Source: Curtobacterium sp. VKM Ac-1395
Lineage (GTDB): Bacteria; Actinomycetota; Actinomycetes; Actinomycetales; Microbacteriaceae
Direction: 5' to 3'
Length of the DNA stretch: 64,000 nucleotides
NCBI RefSeq assembly: GCF_015350975.1
Contig: NZ_JADKRX010000003.1
Coordinates: 417,278 to 481,277 of the forward strand
The notes under the pieces were generated by a model. It did no database searches and was not told where the DNA came from. It saw only the letters and a list, made by a program, of their open reading frames with translations. Position 1 is the first letter of the stretch; every line of letters starts with the position of its first letter. The position numbers were made by a program, and so were the translations under genes. Below are positions 52,226-61,057 of this stretch, in pieces.

Positions 52226-53422
52226 TCACGGGATGGCCGTCCAGCTGCTGCCGTCGGCGGCGCTGCGTTCGACGGCGTCGAGCACGCGCTGCACGTGCAG
52301 GCCCTCGGCGAACGAGGGTTCGGGGTCGGTGCCGTCGGTGATCGCGGTCACGAGGTCGGCGACCTCGTGCGTGAAGGTGTGCTCGTACCCGATGAGGTGA
52401 CCGGTCGGCCACCACTTGTCCATGTACGGGTGCTCGGGCTCGGTGACGAGCACGCGGGTGAAGCCCTGCTCCCCGGCGGGGGCGGTGGCGTCGTACACGC
52501 GGAGTTCGTTCATGGACTCGAGGTCGAACTGGATCGCGCCGGTCGACCCGCTCAGCTCGATCGTCAGGCCGTTCTTCCGGCCGGTGGCGTAGCGGGTGGC
52601 CTCGAAGGACCCGACCGCGCCGTCGGCGGCCCCGCCCGCGAGCCGGCCGAGGAACCAGGCGGCGTCGTCGACGGTGACCCGGCCGCGCTCGGTGGACGCG
52701 GTGCCGGACAGCCCGACGCCGTCGGCGAGCAGCGGACGCTCCTCGACGAAGGTGGCGAGGGTGCCGGAGACGCTGGTCAGCGAGGACCCGGTGACGTGTT
52801 CGACGAGGTCGATGGCGTGCGCGCCGATGTCCCCGAGGGAGCCGGAGCCGGCCTGCTCCTTGTCGAGGCGCCAGGTCATGGGGCCGTCCTCGTCGGCGAG
52901 CCAGTCCTGCAGGTAGAGCGCACGGACCTGCCGCACGGTGCCGATGCGGCCGGCCTGCACGAGGGCGCGGGCCTGGGCGATCGCGGGCACCCGGCGGTAG
53001 CTGAACCCGACCATCGCGCGGACACCCCGCGCTGCCGCTGCCGTCGCGGCCGCGGTCATCGCCTCGGCCTCGGCGACGGTGTTGGCGAGGGGCTTCTCGC
53101 AGAGGACGTGCTTGCCGGCCTCGAGCGCGGCGATCGCGACCTCGACGTGCGACGACCCCGGCGAGCAGATGTCGACCACGTCGATGTCCGGGTCGGCCAC
53201 GACGGCGCGCCAGTCGGTGGCGGCGCGCTCCCAGCCGTAGTGGGCCCGCGCTGCTTCGGTGCGTTCGGGGTCACGGCCGACGATGACGGACATCTCGGGC
53301 TCCACCGCGAGCGGGAAGAACCGGGCGACCGTCCGCCACGCCTGTGAGTGGGCAGCGCCCATGAACCCGTGCCCGACCATCGCGACCCGCAGCCGTTGCT
53401 GCGCCTGTCGTTCCTGTGCCAT
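52226..53422 (-). CDS. Gfo/Idh/MocA family oxidoreductase (first gene of run)
   Basis: A 398-residue NAD(P)-dependent oxidoreductase. N-terminal fold VAMVGHGFMGAAHSQAWRTV, ICSPGSSHVEVAIAALEAGKHVLCEKPLANT with the EKP motif, and GSGSLGDIGAHAIDLVEHVTG with the catalytic His in the C-terminal domain. The ATG has AAGGAGCGAG upstream. It is the promoter-proximal gene of the minus-strand run, divergent from xylA with 97 bases between. It differs enough from the second Gfo/Idh protein to be a distinct activity rather than a recent duplicate. Confidence 0.88.
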   Translation of the reverse strand: MAQERQAQQRLRVAMVGHGFMGAAHSQAWRTVARFFPLAVEPEMSVIVGRDPERTEAARAHYGWERAATDWRAVVADPDIDVVDICSPGSSHVEVAIAALEAGKHVLCEKPLANTVAEAEAMTAAATAAAARGVRAMVGFSYRRVPAIAQARALVQAGRIGTVRQVRALYLQDWLADEDGPMTWRLDKEQAGSGSLGDIGAHAIDLVEHVTGSSLTSVSGTLATFVEERPLLADGVGLSGTASTERGRVTVDDAAWFLGRLAGGAADGAVGSFEATRYATGRKNGLTIELSGSTGAIQFDLESMNELRVYDATAPAGEQGFTRVLVTEPEHPYMDKWWPTGHLIGYEHTFTHEVADLVTAITDGTDPEPSFAEGLHVQRVLDAVERSAADGSSWTAIP

Positions 53423-53448
53423 CCGCTCGCTCCTTTGCGATCACGTCC

Positions 53449-53477
53449 TTGCCACGATCCACCCTACCGCTTATGTT
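53449..53477 (+). promoter_or_regulatory. xylA promoter
   Basis: TTGCCA (53449-53454) and TATGTT (53472-53477) with a 17-base spacer, close to the housekeeping consensus. The -10 lies in the left arm of the operator. Confidence 0.7.
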
Positions 53478-53488
53478 GGGCGCGGCAA
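53461..53488 (-). promoter_or_regulatory. divergent promoter of the Gfo/Idh-ThuA run
   Basis: On the minus strand TTGCCG (53483-53488) and TAGGGT (53461-53466) with a 16-base spacer; the -35 overlaps the right arm of the same operator. Confidence 0.6.
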
Positions 53489-53491
53489 CAT
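53473..53491. promoter_or_regulatory. operator ATGTTG-N7-CAACAT between xylA and Gfo/Idh gene
   Basis: A perfect 6-bp inverted repeat with a 7-base spacer covers the xylA -10 and the opposite -35, so one bound repressor would block both directions. The likely binder is the ROK protein encoded in the minus-strand run. A second small palindrome GTTCG-N4-CGAAC (53495-53508) follows. Confidence 0.65.
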
Positions 53492-53519
53492 TTTGTTCGA
53501 CGACGAACGGTGACACACC

Positions 53520-54713
53520 ATGGCGACGACGCCCACCCGCGAAGACAAGTTCTCCTTCGGTCTCTGGACCATCGGATACAACGGCTCGGACCCCTTCGGC
53601 GGTCCGACACGACCCCCGCTCGACGTGGTTGAGGGGGTCGAGAAGCTCGACGAGCTCGGGGCCTACGGCCTCACCTTCCACGACGACGACCTGTTCGCGT
53701 TCGGTTCGACCGACGCCGAACGACAGAAGCAGATCGACCGCCTCAAGGGTGCACTCGAGTCCACCGGCATCATCGTGCCGATGGTCACGACGAACCTCTT
53801 CTCCGCCCCGGTCTTCAAGGACGGCGGCTTCACCTCGAACGACCGTCAGGTCCGCCGGTTCGCGCTCCGCAAGGTCTTCCGCAACGTCGACCTCGCCGCC
53901 GAGCTCGGCGCGAAGACGTTCGTCATGTGGGGTGGCCGCGAGGGCGCCGAGTACGACAGCGCCAAGGACGTGCAGGCCGCGCTCTCCCGCTACAAGGAGT
54001 CCGTCGACCTGCTCGCGCAGTACGTCACCGACAAGGGCTACGACATCCGGTTCGCGATCGAGCCGAAGCCGAACGAGCCCCGCGGCGACATCCTCCTGCC
54101 GACCCTCGGCCACGCGATCGCCTTCATCGACACGCTCGAGCGCCCCGAGCTCTTCGGTGTGAACCCCGAGGTCGGCCACGAGCAGATGGCGGGCCTGAAC
54201 TTCACGGCCGGCATCGCCCAGGCGCTCTACTCGGGCAAGCTCTTCCACATCGACCTCAACGGCCAGCGCGGCATCAAGTACGACCAGGACCTCGTCTTCG
54301 GTCACGGCGACCTGCAGAACGCGTTCTCGCTCGTCGATCTGCTCGAGCACGGCTCCCCGCAGGGTGGTGTCGCGTACGACGGCCCGCGCCACTTCGACTA
54401 CAAGCCGAGCCGCACCGAGGACTTCTCCGGTGTCTGGGACTCCGCGGCCGCGAACATGCGCATGTACCTGCTCCTCAAGGAGCGCGCACAGGCCTTCCGC
54501 GCCGACCCCGAGGTCCAGGCAGCCCTCGAGGCCTCCAAGGTCCCCGAGCTGTCCACGCCGACGCTCAACGAGGGCGAGACCTACGACGCGTTCCTCGCCG
54601 ACCGCTCCGCGTACGAGGACTTCGACGCCGACGCGTACTTCGGCGGCAAGGGCTTCGGCTTCGTCCGGCTCCAGCAGCTCGCGATGGAGCACCTCATGGG
54701 CGCTCGTGGCTGA
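53520..54713 (+). CDS. xylA: xylose isomerase
   Basis: Converts D-xylose to D-xylulose. Class I actinobacterial type, 397 residues. Catalytic His54 and Asp57 in LTFHDDDLF; the metal-site residues are in [30 protein letters not shown] and LFHIDLNGQ; the C-terminal [11 protein letters not shown] is also conserved. The ATG has no strong ribosome binding site although a leader of about 35 bases is predicted. Its stop lies inside the xylB start region, so the two are coupled. Confidence 0.96.
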   Translation: MATTPTREDKFSFGLWTIGYNGSDPFGGPTRPPLDVVEGVEKLDELGAYGLTFHDDDLFAFGSTDAERQKQIDRLKGALESTGIIVPMVTTNLFSAPVFKDGGFTSNDRQVRRFALRKVFRNVDLAAELGAKTFVMWGGREGAEYDSAKDVQAALSRYKESVDLLAQYVTDKGYDIRFAIEPKPNEPRGDILLPTLGHAIAFIDTLERPELFGVNPEVGHEQMAGLNFTAGIAQALYSGKLFHIDLNGQRGIKYDQDLVFGHGDLQNAFSLVDLLEHGSPQGGVAYDGPRHFDYKPSRTEDFSGVWDSAAANMRMYLLLKERAQAFRADPEVQAALEASKVPELSTPTLNEGETYDAFLADRSAYEDFDADAYFGGKGFGFVRLQQLAMEHLMGARG

Positions 54714-56172
54714 CCTGGTCGCGGGGGTCGATTCGTCCACCCAGTCCTGCAAGGTCACGATCCGCGACGCCGACAACGGCGCCGTGGTCCGTGAGGGTCG
54801 TGCGTCCCACCCGGACGGCACGTCGGTCGACCCCCGCCACTGGTGGGACGCCCTCGGCACCGCGATCGCGGACGCCGGCGGGTTCGACGACGTCGCCGCC
54901 GTCGCGGTCGCTGGCCAGCAGCACGGCATGGTCGCGCTCGACGCCGAGGGTCGCGTCGTCCGCGACGCCCTCCTCTGGAACGACGTCCGCAGCGCCGACG
55001 CGGCCGCACAGATGGTCGAGGAGCTCGGCCGGGAGGCCTGGGTCACCCGCACGGGACTGGTCCCGGTGGCCTCGTTCACCGGCACGAAGCTGCGCTGGCT
55101 CCGCGACGCGGAGCCGGAGAACGCAGCCCGCGTGGCAGCGGTCGCACTCCCCCACGACTGGTTGTCGTGGCGGCTGCGCGGCTTCGGCCCCGCGGACGAG
55201 AGCCCGAACGGACCGGACCTCGACGCCCTCGCGACCGACGGCTCCGACGCCAGCGGCACGGCATACTGGGACCCGGCCCGCAAGGCCTACGACGCCGAGC
55301 TGTTCGAGCTCGCGCTCGGTCGGCCGATGCGCGTCGCCGGTGACGGGTCCACGGACGCCGTCGTCGTGCCCCGCGTCGTCGCGCCCGACGCCGCCATGGG
55401 CACGCTCGACGCCGACGTGACCCTGCCGGGCGGCACCGTCGCCCGCGCGGGCCTCATGGTCGGGGCCGGCACAGGCGACAACGCCGGCGCGGCCCTCGGC
55501 CTCGGGCTCGGCCCGGGCGACGTCGCGGTGTCCCTCGGGACCAGCGGGACCGTCTTCGGTGTCACCGACACCGAGCTGGCGGACCCGAGCGGGACCGTGG
55601 CGGGCTTCGCGGACGCGACGGGGGCGCGCCTCCCGATCGTCACCACGCTCAACGCGGCCCGCGTGCTCGAGGTGATCGGCGGCCTCCTCGGCGTCGACCA
55701 CGGCGAGCTGGGTCGTCTGGCGCTGGCGGCACCGGCCGGGGCCGACGGCCTCGTCCTGGTGCCGTACTTCGTCGGTGAGCGCACGCCGAACCGTCCGGAC
55801 GCCACCGCGTCCCTGCTCGGGATGACCCCGGCGACCACCGACCGGGAGCACCTGGCCCGGGCGGCGTTCGAGGGCATGCTGTGCGCGCTCGCGGACGGCC
55901 TGGCCGCGGTCGAGGCGACCGGCGTCACCGTGGAACGGCTCCTGCTCATCGGCGGGGCCGCGCGCAACGAGGCCGTCCGGACCATCGCCGCGCAGGTGTT
56001 CGGCCGCGACGTCGAGCTGCCCGAACCCGGCGAGTACGTCGCCGCCGGTGCCGCACGCCAGGCGGCCTGGGCGCTGACCGGCACGCTGCCCTCGTGGGAC
56101 ATCGCCACGACGACGGTGCCGGCGGACCCGCGCCCCGAGGTGCTCGAGCGCTACCGCGACGCGGTGCGCTGA
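54706..56172 (+). CDS. xylB: xylulokinase
   Basis: Phosphorylates D-xylulose to xylulose 5-phosphate for the pentose phosphate pathway. FGGY-family kinase of 488 residues: phosphate-1 motif [13 protein letters not shown], substrate motif [35 protein letters not shown] and [12 protein letters not shown]. The C-terminal ATPase half has [23 protein letters not shown] and [14 protein letters not shown]. The start is GTG at 54706, overlapping the xylA stop by eight bases. A hairpin follows the stop. Confidence 0.95.
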   Translation: MADLVAGVDSSTQSCKVTIRDADNGAVVREGRASHPDGTSVDPRHWWDALGTAIADAGGFDDVAAVAVAGQQHGMVALDAEGRVVRDALLWNDVRSADAAAQMVEELGREAWVTRTGLVPVASFTGTKLRWLRDAEPENAARVAAVALPHDWLSWRLRGFGPADESPNGPDLDALATDGSDASGTAYWDPARKAYDAELFELALGRPMRVAGDGSTDAVVVPRVVAPDAAMGTLDADVTLPGGTVARAGLMVGAGTGDNAGAALGLGLGPGDVAVSLGTSGTVFGVTDTELADPSGTVAGFADATGARLPIVTTLNAARVLEVIGGLLGVDHGELGRLALAAPAGADGLVLVPYFVGERTPNRPDATASLLGMTPATTDREHLARAAFEGMLCALADGLAAVEATGVTVERLLLIGGAARNEAVRTIAAQVFGRDVELPEPGEYVAAGAARQAAWALTGTLPSWDIATTTVPADPRPEVLERYRDAVR

Positions 56173-56199
56173 ACACCGCGCCGACCCACCTGATCACCG

Positions 56200-56233
56200 T
56201 GCCCCCGGTGCCGTCTCGACGGCGCCGGGGGCA
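56200..56233 (+). terminator. hairpin after xylB
   Basis: A 15-bp stem (one G-U pair) from TGCCCCCGGTGCCGT to its inverted copy with a CTCG loop, between xylB and the esterase gene. It probably reduces read-through into the esterase gene. Confidence 0.7.
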
Positions 56234-56257
56234 TGATCGTCCCCGGAGGACACCACC

Positions 56258-57250
56258 ATGCCGCTGACCGACCTGCCCCTCGACGAACTGCGCGCCCACC
56301 GCCCCACCATCCGCCGACCCGACGACTTCGACCGGTTCTGGGCCGACACAGTCGCCGAGGCCCGCGCCGCGGGCGCCGACACCGCCCCGACCCTGGTGCC
56401 CGCGGACACCCCCGTCACCGGGCTCGTCGTCGAGGACCTGACCTTCCCGGGCTTCGCGGGTGACCCCGTGCGCGCCTGGGTCACCCGACCGGTGGATGCC
56501 GAGGGCGACCTGCCCGTCGTCGTCGAGTACCTCGGCTACAACGGCGGACGCGGTCGCCCCGGGGAACGGGTGGCCTGGGCCCTCGCCGGATACGTCCACG
56601 TCGTGATGGACACCCGCGGGCAGGGCAGCGGGTGGGGCGGCGGGGACACCCCCGACCCGCACGGCGCCGGCCCGCACATCGGCGGGTGGATGACGAGCGG
56701 CATCGAGCGGCCCGAAGACCACTACTACCGGAGGGTCTTCACCGATGCCGTCCGACTGGTGGATGCGGTCCGCACGCTCCCAGGTGTCGACCCGGACCGC
56801 ATCGCCCTGACCGGTGGCAGCCAGGGTGGCGGCATCGCGATCGCCGCGGCCGCGCTCGTCGAGGCCCACGTCGGTCCGCTCGTGGCCGTCCTGCCCGACG
56901 TGGCGTTCCTGTGCGACTGGGAGCACGGTGCCCTCGTCGCGGTGAGCGACCCCTACCAGGAGCTGGTCCGTTACCTCGCCGTGCACCGTGACGCGGCCGA
57001 GACCGTGTGGACGACGACGTCGTACCTCGACGGGGTCAACTTCGCGGCCGGGATCACCGCTCCCGCACTGTTCTCCGTCGCGCTGATGGACGAGGTCGTG
57101 CCGCCGCGCACCACCTTCGCGGCGTACAACGCGCTCGGCTCCACGGACCGGGAGATCGCGGTGTACGCGTACAACGGGCACGAGGGCGGCGGCTTCCGGC
57201 ACTGGGAGCGGCAGGTGGCGTTCCTCCGGGCTCGCGACGGGGGTCGGTGA
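56258..57250 (+). CDS. acetylxylan esterase/cephalosporin C deacetylase family protein
   Basis: Carbohydrate esterase family 7-type alpha/beta hydrolase that would remove acetyl groups from xylo-oligosaccharides inside the cell (no signal peptide). 330 residues. Nucleophile Ser in LTGGSQGGGIAIAAAAL, MDTRGQGSGWGGGDTPDP, GYNGGRGRPGERVAWALAGY with oxyanion residues, Asp in ALMDEVVPPRTTFAAYN and His in AYNGHEGGGFRHWE. ATG follows GGAGGA. It sits right after xylAB, which fits the use of acetylated xylan fragments. Confidence 0.92.
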   Translation: MPLTDLPLDELRAHRPTIRRPDDFDRFWADTVAEARAAGADTAPTLVPADTPVTGLVVEDLTFPGFAGDPVRAWVTRPVDAEGDLPVVVEYLGYNGGRGRPGERVAWALAGYVHVVMDTRGQGSGWGGGDTPDPHGAGPHIGGWMTSGIERPEDHYYRRVFTDAVRLVDAVRTLPGVDPDRIALTGGSQGGGIAIAAAALVEAHVGPLVAVLPDVAFLCDWEHGALVAVSDPYQELVRYLAVHRDAAETVWTTTSYLDGVNFAAGITAPALFSVALMDEVVPPRTTFAAYNALGSTDREIAVYAYNGHEGGGFRHWERQVAFLRARDGGR

Positions 57251-57259
57251 AGCTGGGGT

Positions 57260-57279
57260 AGGTGAGGCTGCCCTCACCT
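57260..57279 (+). promoter_or_regulatory. DtxR/IdeR-like box 1 upstream of VIT gene
   Basis: AGGTGAGGCTGCCCTCACCT is a palindrome except for the central four bases and fits the AGGNNAGGCTNNCCTNNCCT pattern of DtxR/IdeR iron boxes. Confidence 0.6.
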
Positions 57280-57288
57280 GGAAACCCC

Positions 57289-57308
57289 AGGTCAGGACAG
57301 CCTTGCCT
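57289..57308 (-). promoter_or_regulatory. DtxR/IdeR-like box 2 upstream of VIT gene
   Basis: On the minus strand AGGCAAGGCTGTCCTGACCT fits the same AGGNNAGGCTNNCCTNNCCT pattern, in opposite orientation to box 1 and ten bases from it. Confidence 0.55.
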
Positions 57309-57347
57309 GGCTGGACAGCCGCACCGTCCGGGTGTTTGCTCGTCCAC

Positions 57348-58070
57348 ATGGCAACCACCACCGTCCCCGCACTGCCCGACCTGTCACCGGCGGAGTCGAC
57401 GAGTGCCGCACGGCTGAACTGGCTCCGCGCCGGCCTGCTCGGCGCGAACGACGGCATCGTGTCCGTGGCCGCCGTCGTCGTGGGTGTCGCAGGTGCCGGC
57501 GTCGCGATCGGTCCCGTGCTCGCGGCTGGTGGGGCGGCACTGGTCGGCGGCGCGGTGTCCATGGCCCTCGGCGAGTACGTCTCGGTGAGCGGTGCCCGGG
57601 ACGCCCAGCGGACCGGGCAGACCGCCGCCGCCGCTCGACGCGCGGCGGCCGCCCAGCAGCACGACGACGTCGCCGCCGCCTACCGGTCGCTCGGGGTGTC
57701 CGCGTCCGTCGCGTCGTCGGTCGCTGACGAGCTCGCGCGCCCCGAGGTCCGTGACGCCTGGGTCGCCGCAGAGGAGCGTGCGGCGGCCGAGGAGGTCGTC
57801 AGCCCGTGGCGTGCTGCCTGGGTGTCCGCGGCGACGTTCCTCGTCGGAGGCCTCCTGCCGTTCGTGGCGACCGTCCTCGCCCCGCCGTCGAGCCGCATCG
57901 CCGTCGTCGTCGTCGCCGTGCTGCTCGCCCTGGCCGCGACCGGCATCACCGGAGCGGTGCTCGGCGGCGCACGCCGTGGCCGTGCAGCCACCCGCGTGGT
58001 CGTCGGTGGGGCACTCGCCCTGGCCGCGACGTGGATCGCCGGGATGCTGCTCGGGGCGCACGCCCTCTAG
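57348..58070 (+). CDS. VIT1/CCC1 family iron/manganese transporter
   Basis: A 240-residue membrane protein of the vacuolar iron transporter family, which moves Fe(II) or Mn(II) out of the cytoplasm. It begins with the hallmark RLNWLRAGLLGANDGIVSVAAVVVGVAGAG (first span) and GGAVSMALGEYVSVSGARDAQ (second span). A cytoplasmic metal-binding helical region follows (about 90-145, with ELARPEVRDAWVAAEERAAAEE), then three more spans. The ATG at 57348 matches the family start. Two DtxR-like boxes lie 40 to 88 bases upstream. It converges on the GrpB gene with a two-base gap. Confidence 0.9.
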   Translation: MATTTVPALPDLSPAESTSAARLNWLRAGLLGANDGIVSVAAVVVGVAGAGVAIGPVLAAGGAALVGGAVSMALGEYVSVSGARDAQRTGQTAAAARRAAAAQQHDDVAAAYRSLGVSASVASSVADELARPEVRDAWVAAEERAAAEEVVSPWRAAWVSAATFLVGGLLPFVATVLAPPSSRIAVVVVAVLLALAATGITGAVLGGARRGRAATRVVVGGALALAATWIAGMLLGAHAL

Positions 58071-58072
58071 GG

Positions 58073-58639
58073 TCAGCGGCCCACGCGCGCTCGAGCCGTG
58101 ATCTCCTGCACCACGGCGGTCTTGGCGTCCGCGTAGTCGTTCATGTCGTCCCACTGCCGGCGGAACAGCTCGCGCTTGGTGGTCTCGTAGAGCGCCCTGT
58201 CGGCGGGGTCGGAGCGGAGCCGGTCGCGGAACAGCCGGTACCGCTCGACCGCCGGAGCATGGTGCTCGTAGACGTGCACGTGGACGGAGCGTTCCGGTGT
58301 GCGGACCAGTCGATGGCCGGGCTCGCGGACGCGCAGCACGTACCCCGCCACCAGCAGCGGCTCGACGTGGTCCTCCTCGGCGGTGATGTCGTCCACCGTC
58401 ACCAGGACGTCGATGATCGGCTTCGCCGCCAGCCCGGGCACGGCCGTGGAACCGATGTGCTCGATCCCGACGGTCGCTCCGCCCGCGCCGAGTGCCCGCC
58501 GGATCCGGTCCCGGTGCTCGGCGAACACCGTGGGCCAGCGCTCGTCGTACGGGTGCAGGTCGACGTGGACCGCTTCGGGCCCGCCGACGATCTCGATCGT
58601 CGTCACGTCCGGGCGGCGGCGGTCGTCGCTGTGCTCCAT
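58073..58639 (-). CDS. GrpB family protein (nucleotidyltransferase-like)
   Basis: A 188-residue protein of the GrpB/UPF0157 family, an uncharacterised group with a nucleotidyltransferase fold. The core HPYDERWPTVFAEHRDRIRRAL, GIEHIGSTAVPGLAAKPIIDVLVTV (family signature) and HVHVYEHHAPAVERYRLFRDRLR are all present. The ATG at 58637-58639 gives about 25 extra residues before the core; a GTG at residue 12 is an alternative. It follows the PfkB gene region in the minus direction without overlap. Confidence 0.88.
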   Translation of the reverse strand: MEHSDDRRRPDVTTIEIVGGPEAVHVDLHPYDERWPTVFAEHRDRIRRALGAGGATVGIEHIGSTAVPGLAAKPIIDVLVTVDDITAEEDHVEPLLVAGYVLRVREPGHRLVRTPERSVHVHVYEHHAPAVERYRLFRDRLRSDPADRALYETTKRELFRRQWDDMNDYADAKTAVVQEITARARVGR

Positions 58640-58643
58640 GCCG

Positions 58644-59600
58644 TCATCCTCGCAGGCGCTCCGGTGCTGCCCGGCGGAAGCGGTCGAGGTCCTCGGACGT
58701 CGGCGGGTCGGCGCCCGGCCGGGAGACCGTCAACGCGGCCGCCGCGACGGCGTGGTGCAGTGCCGCACGCCACGTCGGCACGTGCCGGGGTCGGCGACCG
58801 AGGGCGTCCTGCCGCCAGAGGAAGGAGAGGAACGCCGCACAGAAGGCGTCGCCGGCGCCGATGGTGTCCGCGACCCGTACCCGCCGTGCCGGAGCGTGCT
58901 CGGTGTGCCCGTCCACGAAGAGCGTCGCGCCCTCCTGTCCACGTGTCAGGACGACGGCGCGTCCGCTCGTGCTCCACGCCGCGGCGACCTCGGCCGGTTC
59001 GACGGACGGGTACAACCAGGCGAGGTCCTCGTCCGATGCCTTCACGAGGTCGCTCGCGGCCACGAACGCCTCCACCCGGGCCACGGTGCGGGGAGCGTCG
59101 TCGACCGCAGCGGGGCGCATGTTGACGTCGTAGCTGACGAAGGACGCCTCCGGTGCTCGCTGGACGGTCTCCAGCACGGCGTCGGCTCCGGGGAGCAGCA
59201 GGGTGCCGAGACACCCCGTGTGCACGAGCGCGGGCGGACGGAGTGGGTCCAGGGTCGGGCGGACGTCCCAGTCCACGTCGAAGGCGTAGGTCGCTGCCCC
59301 GTCGGCGTCGAGCACGGCGTGCGCGACGTGGCTCGGGCACGACGGGGACCGGTGGACCTCGGCGATGGTGACCCCCGCCGCCTCGAGCGGGGCGCGGAGT
59401 GTCCGCCCGTCGTCGTCGGGGCCGATGTGGGTGGCGAGGACGACCGGGTGCCCCAGGCGGGCGAGGCCGAGCGCGACGTTCGCTGCCGCCCCGCCGGGGT
59501 GCCGGCTCGTGGTGCCGTCCGCCCGGTGCACGGCATCGACGAGCGTCTCCCCGATGACCAGCGCGGGCCGGGACCGGGCGTCGGCAGCAGGGGCGGTCAT
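58644..59600 (-). CDS. PfkB family carbohydrate kinase, probable fructokinase
   Basis: A 318-residue ribokinase-family kinase. N-terminal ALVIGETLVDAVHRADGTTSRHPGGAAANVALGLARLGHPV is the substrate side of the family. ADTIGAGDAFCAAFLSFL holds the anion hole and catalytic Asp. The ATG overlaps the GH32 stop as ATGA, so hydrolase and kinase are made together. It probably phosphorylates the fructose released by GH32. 2-Keto-3-deoxygluconate kinase is a possible alternative, as that step is missing from the hexuronate locus. Confidence 0.88.
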   Translation of the reverse strand: MTAPAADARSRPALVIGETLVDAVHRADGTTSRHPGGAAANVALGLARLGHPVVLATHIGPDDDGRTLRAPLEAAGVTIAEVHRSPSCPSHVAHAVLDADGAATYAFDVDWDVRPTLDPLRPPALVHTGCLGTLLLPGADAVLETVQRAPEASFVSYDVNMRPAAVDDAPRTVARVEAFVAASDLVKASDEDLAWLYPSVEPAEVAAAWSTSGRAVVLTRGQEGATLFVDGHTEHAPARRVRVADTIGAGDAFCAAFLSFLWRQDALGRRPRHVPTWRAALHHAVAAAALTVSRPGADPPTSEDLDRFRRAAPERLRG

Positions 59601-61057
59601 CCGGGGACCGGCGTCTGGTCGATGTGGGCGGACGACTCGAGGTGTCCGACGACGCTGCCGCCGCCGACGGCACGCAGGGTCAGGGACGGGGTGGCGGCAC
59701 TCGGCGGCAGGAGTGCCGTGAGCACCGTCGCACCGTCGTCGGCGACGACCTCGACCGAACCGTTGTCGAAGTACAGCTCGACGCTGCTGGTGTCCCCGGA
59801 GAGCGGCACCCGCGTCGTGGACGGGAACGGCGACCCCGCACCGTACCCGCCGACCACCCGGCGGTCGAGGACCAGCTCGCGGTCACGGAGCGACCAGGAC
59901 AGCGTGCACCCGGGGCCGTCGACGAGCAGGTCGCCGGAGGTCTGTCCACGCTCGAGCCGCAGGCGGAGGCCGACGGGGTCGCCGTCGGGGCTCGTGATGC
60001 GGACGGCCGAGCCGGCCAGGAGCTCGAGTGGCCGAGACGCCGGCGGTGCGAGGGGGACAGCGATCTCGACGGCCACGTGCTGCACCAGACGGGGTCGTCC
60101 GTCGACCGTCCGGAGGGCGAGTTCCCGGGGCAGCGTCATCGCACCGCGCCACCCGTGGTCCGGGAGGACGTGCGCGTACTGCCAGTTCGACATCCAGGCG
60201 ACCATGACGCGTCGACCCTCGAGCGCGTCGGTGAACGTGACGCCGGCGTAGCAGTCACGTCCCTGGTCGACCCACTCGGGCTCGGCGTCCGCGGTGTAGG
60301 TCTCGCCGTCGAAGTCACCGATGAACGCGACCATGCCCGAACCGCCCGCCGGGTGTCCGTCACCGACGCTCAGCAACAGGACCCACCGGACGTCCCCGCT
60401 GTCGGGGTCGGTCAGCGGGAACAGGTCGGGACACTCCCAGATCCCGTCGACCGCGATGACCGGGGCGAACCGGCTGAGCGGGTGCCACTCGACCAGGTCG
60501 TCCGACCCGTAGACCACCACCGCCCGCTCCACCGCTTCGACGGCGACCATCACCCACCGCTCGTCGACGCCGTCGGACCACCGGAAGACGTGTGGGTCGC
60601 GGAAGTCCGTGGACCCGCGGTCGAGCACCGGACCGCCCGCACGCTTGGACCACGTCCGACCCCCGTCGGCACTGGTGGCGAGCGCCTGCGCCTGGGACCC
60701 GGCGCGGTCCGAACTCGCTGTGCCGACGCTGGTGTAGACCGCCACGAGGTCGCCGGCCCGCGGTGCGTCGTGCCGGTCCGTCGGCCGTGCGACGACGACG
60801 CTGCCGGAGAACACGTCCTCGTCGGCGTCGTGCGGGATCGCCACGGGTTCCTCGTGCCAGGTGCGCAGGTCGACCGACCAGGCGTGTCCCCAGGACATGC
60901 TGCCCCAGTCGGTGCCGTGGGGGTTGTGCTGGAAGAAGAGGTGCCACCGGCCCCCGTGGACGACGAGTCCGTTCGGGTCGTTCATCCACCCCTGCCGCGG
61001 CGTGAAGTGCTGCCGCGGCCGGAGCAGGTCACCGTTCGCGGCCTGGACCGTGCTCAT
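59597..61057 (-). CDS. glycoside hydrolase family 32 (levanase/invertase-type), intracellular
   Basis: Hydrolyses beta-fructosidic bonds in sucrose, inulin- or levan-derived oligosaccharides. 486 residues with no signal peptide. Nucleophile Asp27 in WMNDPNG, FRDP at 152-155 and acid/base Glu208 in ECPDLF complete the five-blade propeller signature; a C-terminal beta sandwich follows from about residue 340. The ATG at 61055-61057 overlaps the GH172 stop as ATGA. Cytoplasmic location plus ABC permeases means oligosaccharides are imported first and split inside. Confidence 0.93.
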   Translation of the reverse strand: MSTVQAANGDLLRPRQHFTPRQGWMNDPNGLVVHGGRWHLFFQHNPHGTDWGSMSWGHAWSVDLRTWHEEPVAIPHDADEDVFSGSVVVARPTDRHDAPRAGDLVAVYTSVGTASSDRAGSQAQALATSADGGRTWSKRAGGPVLDRGSTDFRDPHVFRWSDGVDERWVMVAVEAVERAVVVYGSDDLVEWHPLSRFAPVIAVDGIWECPDLFPLTDPDSGDVRWVLLLSVGDGHPAGGSGMVAFIGDFDGETYTADAEPEWVDQGRDCYAGVTFTDALEGRRVMVAWMSNWQYAHVLPDHGWRGAMTLPRELALRTVDGRPRLVQHVAVEIAVPLAPPASRPLELLAGSAVRITSPDGDPVGLRLRLERGQTSGDLLVDGPGCTLSWSLRDRELVLDRRVVGGYGAGSPFPSTTRVPLSGDTSSVELYFDNGSVEVVADDGATVLTALLPPSAATPSLTLRAVGGGSVVGHLESSAHIDQTPVPG

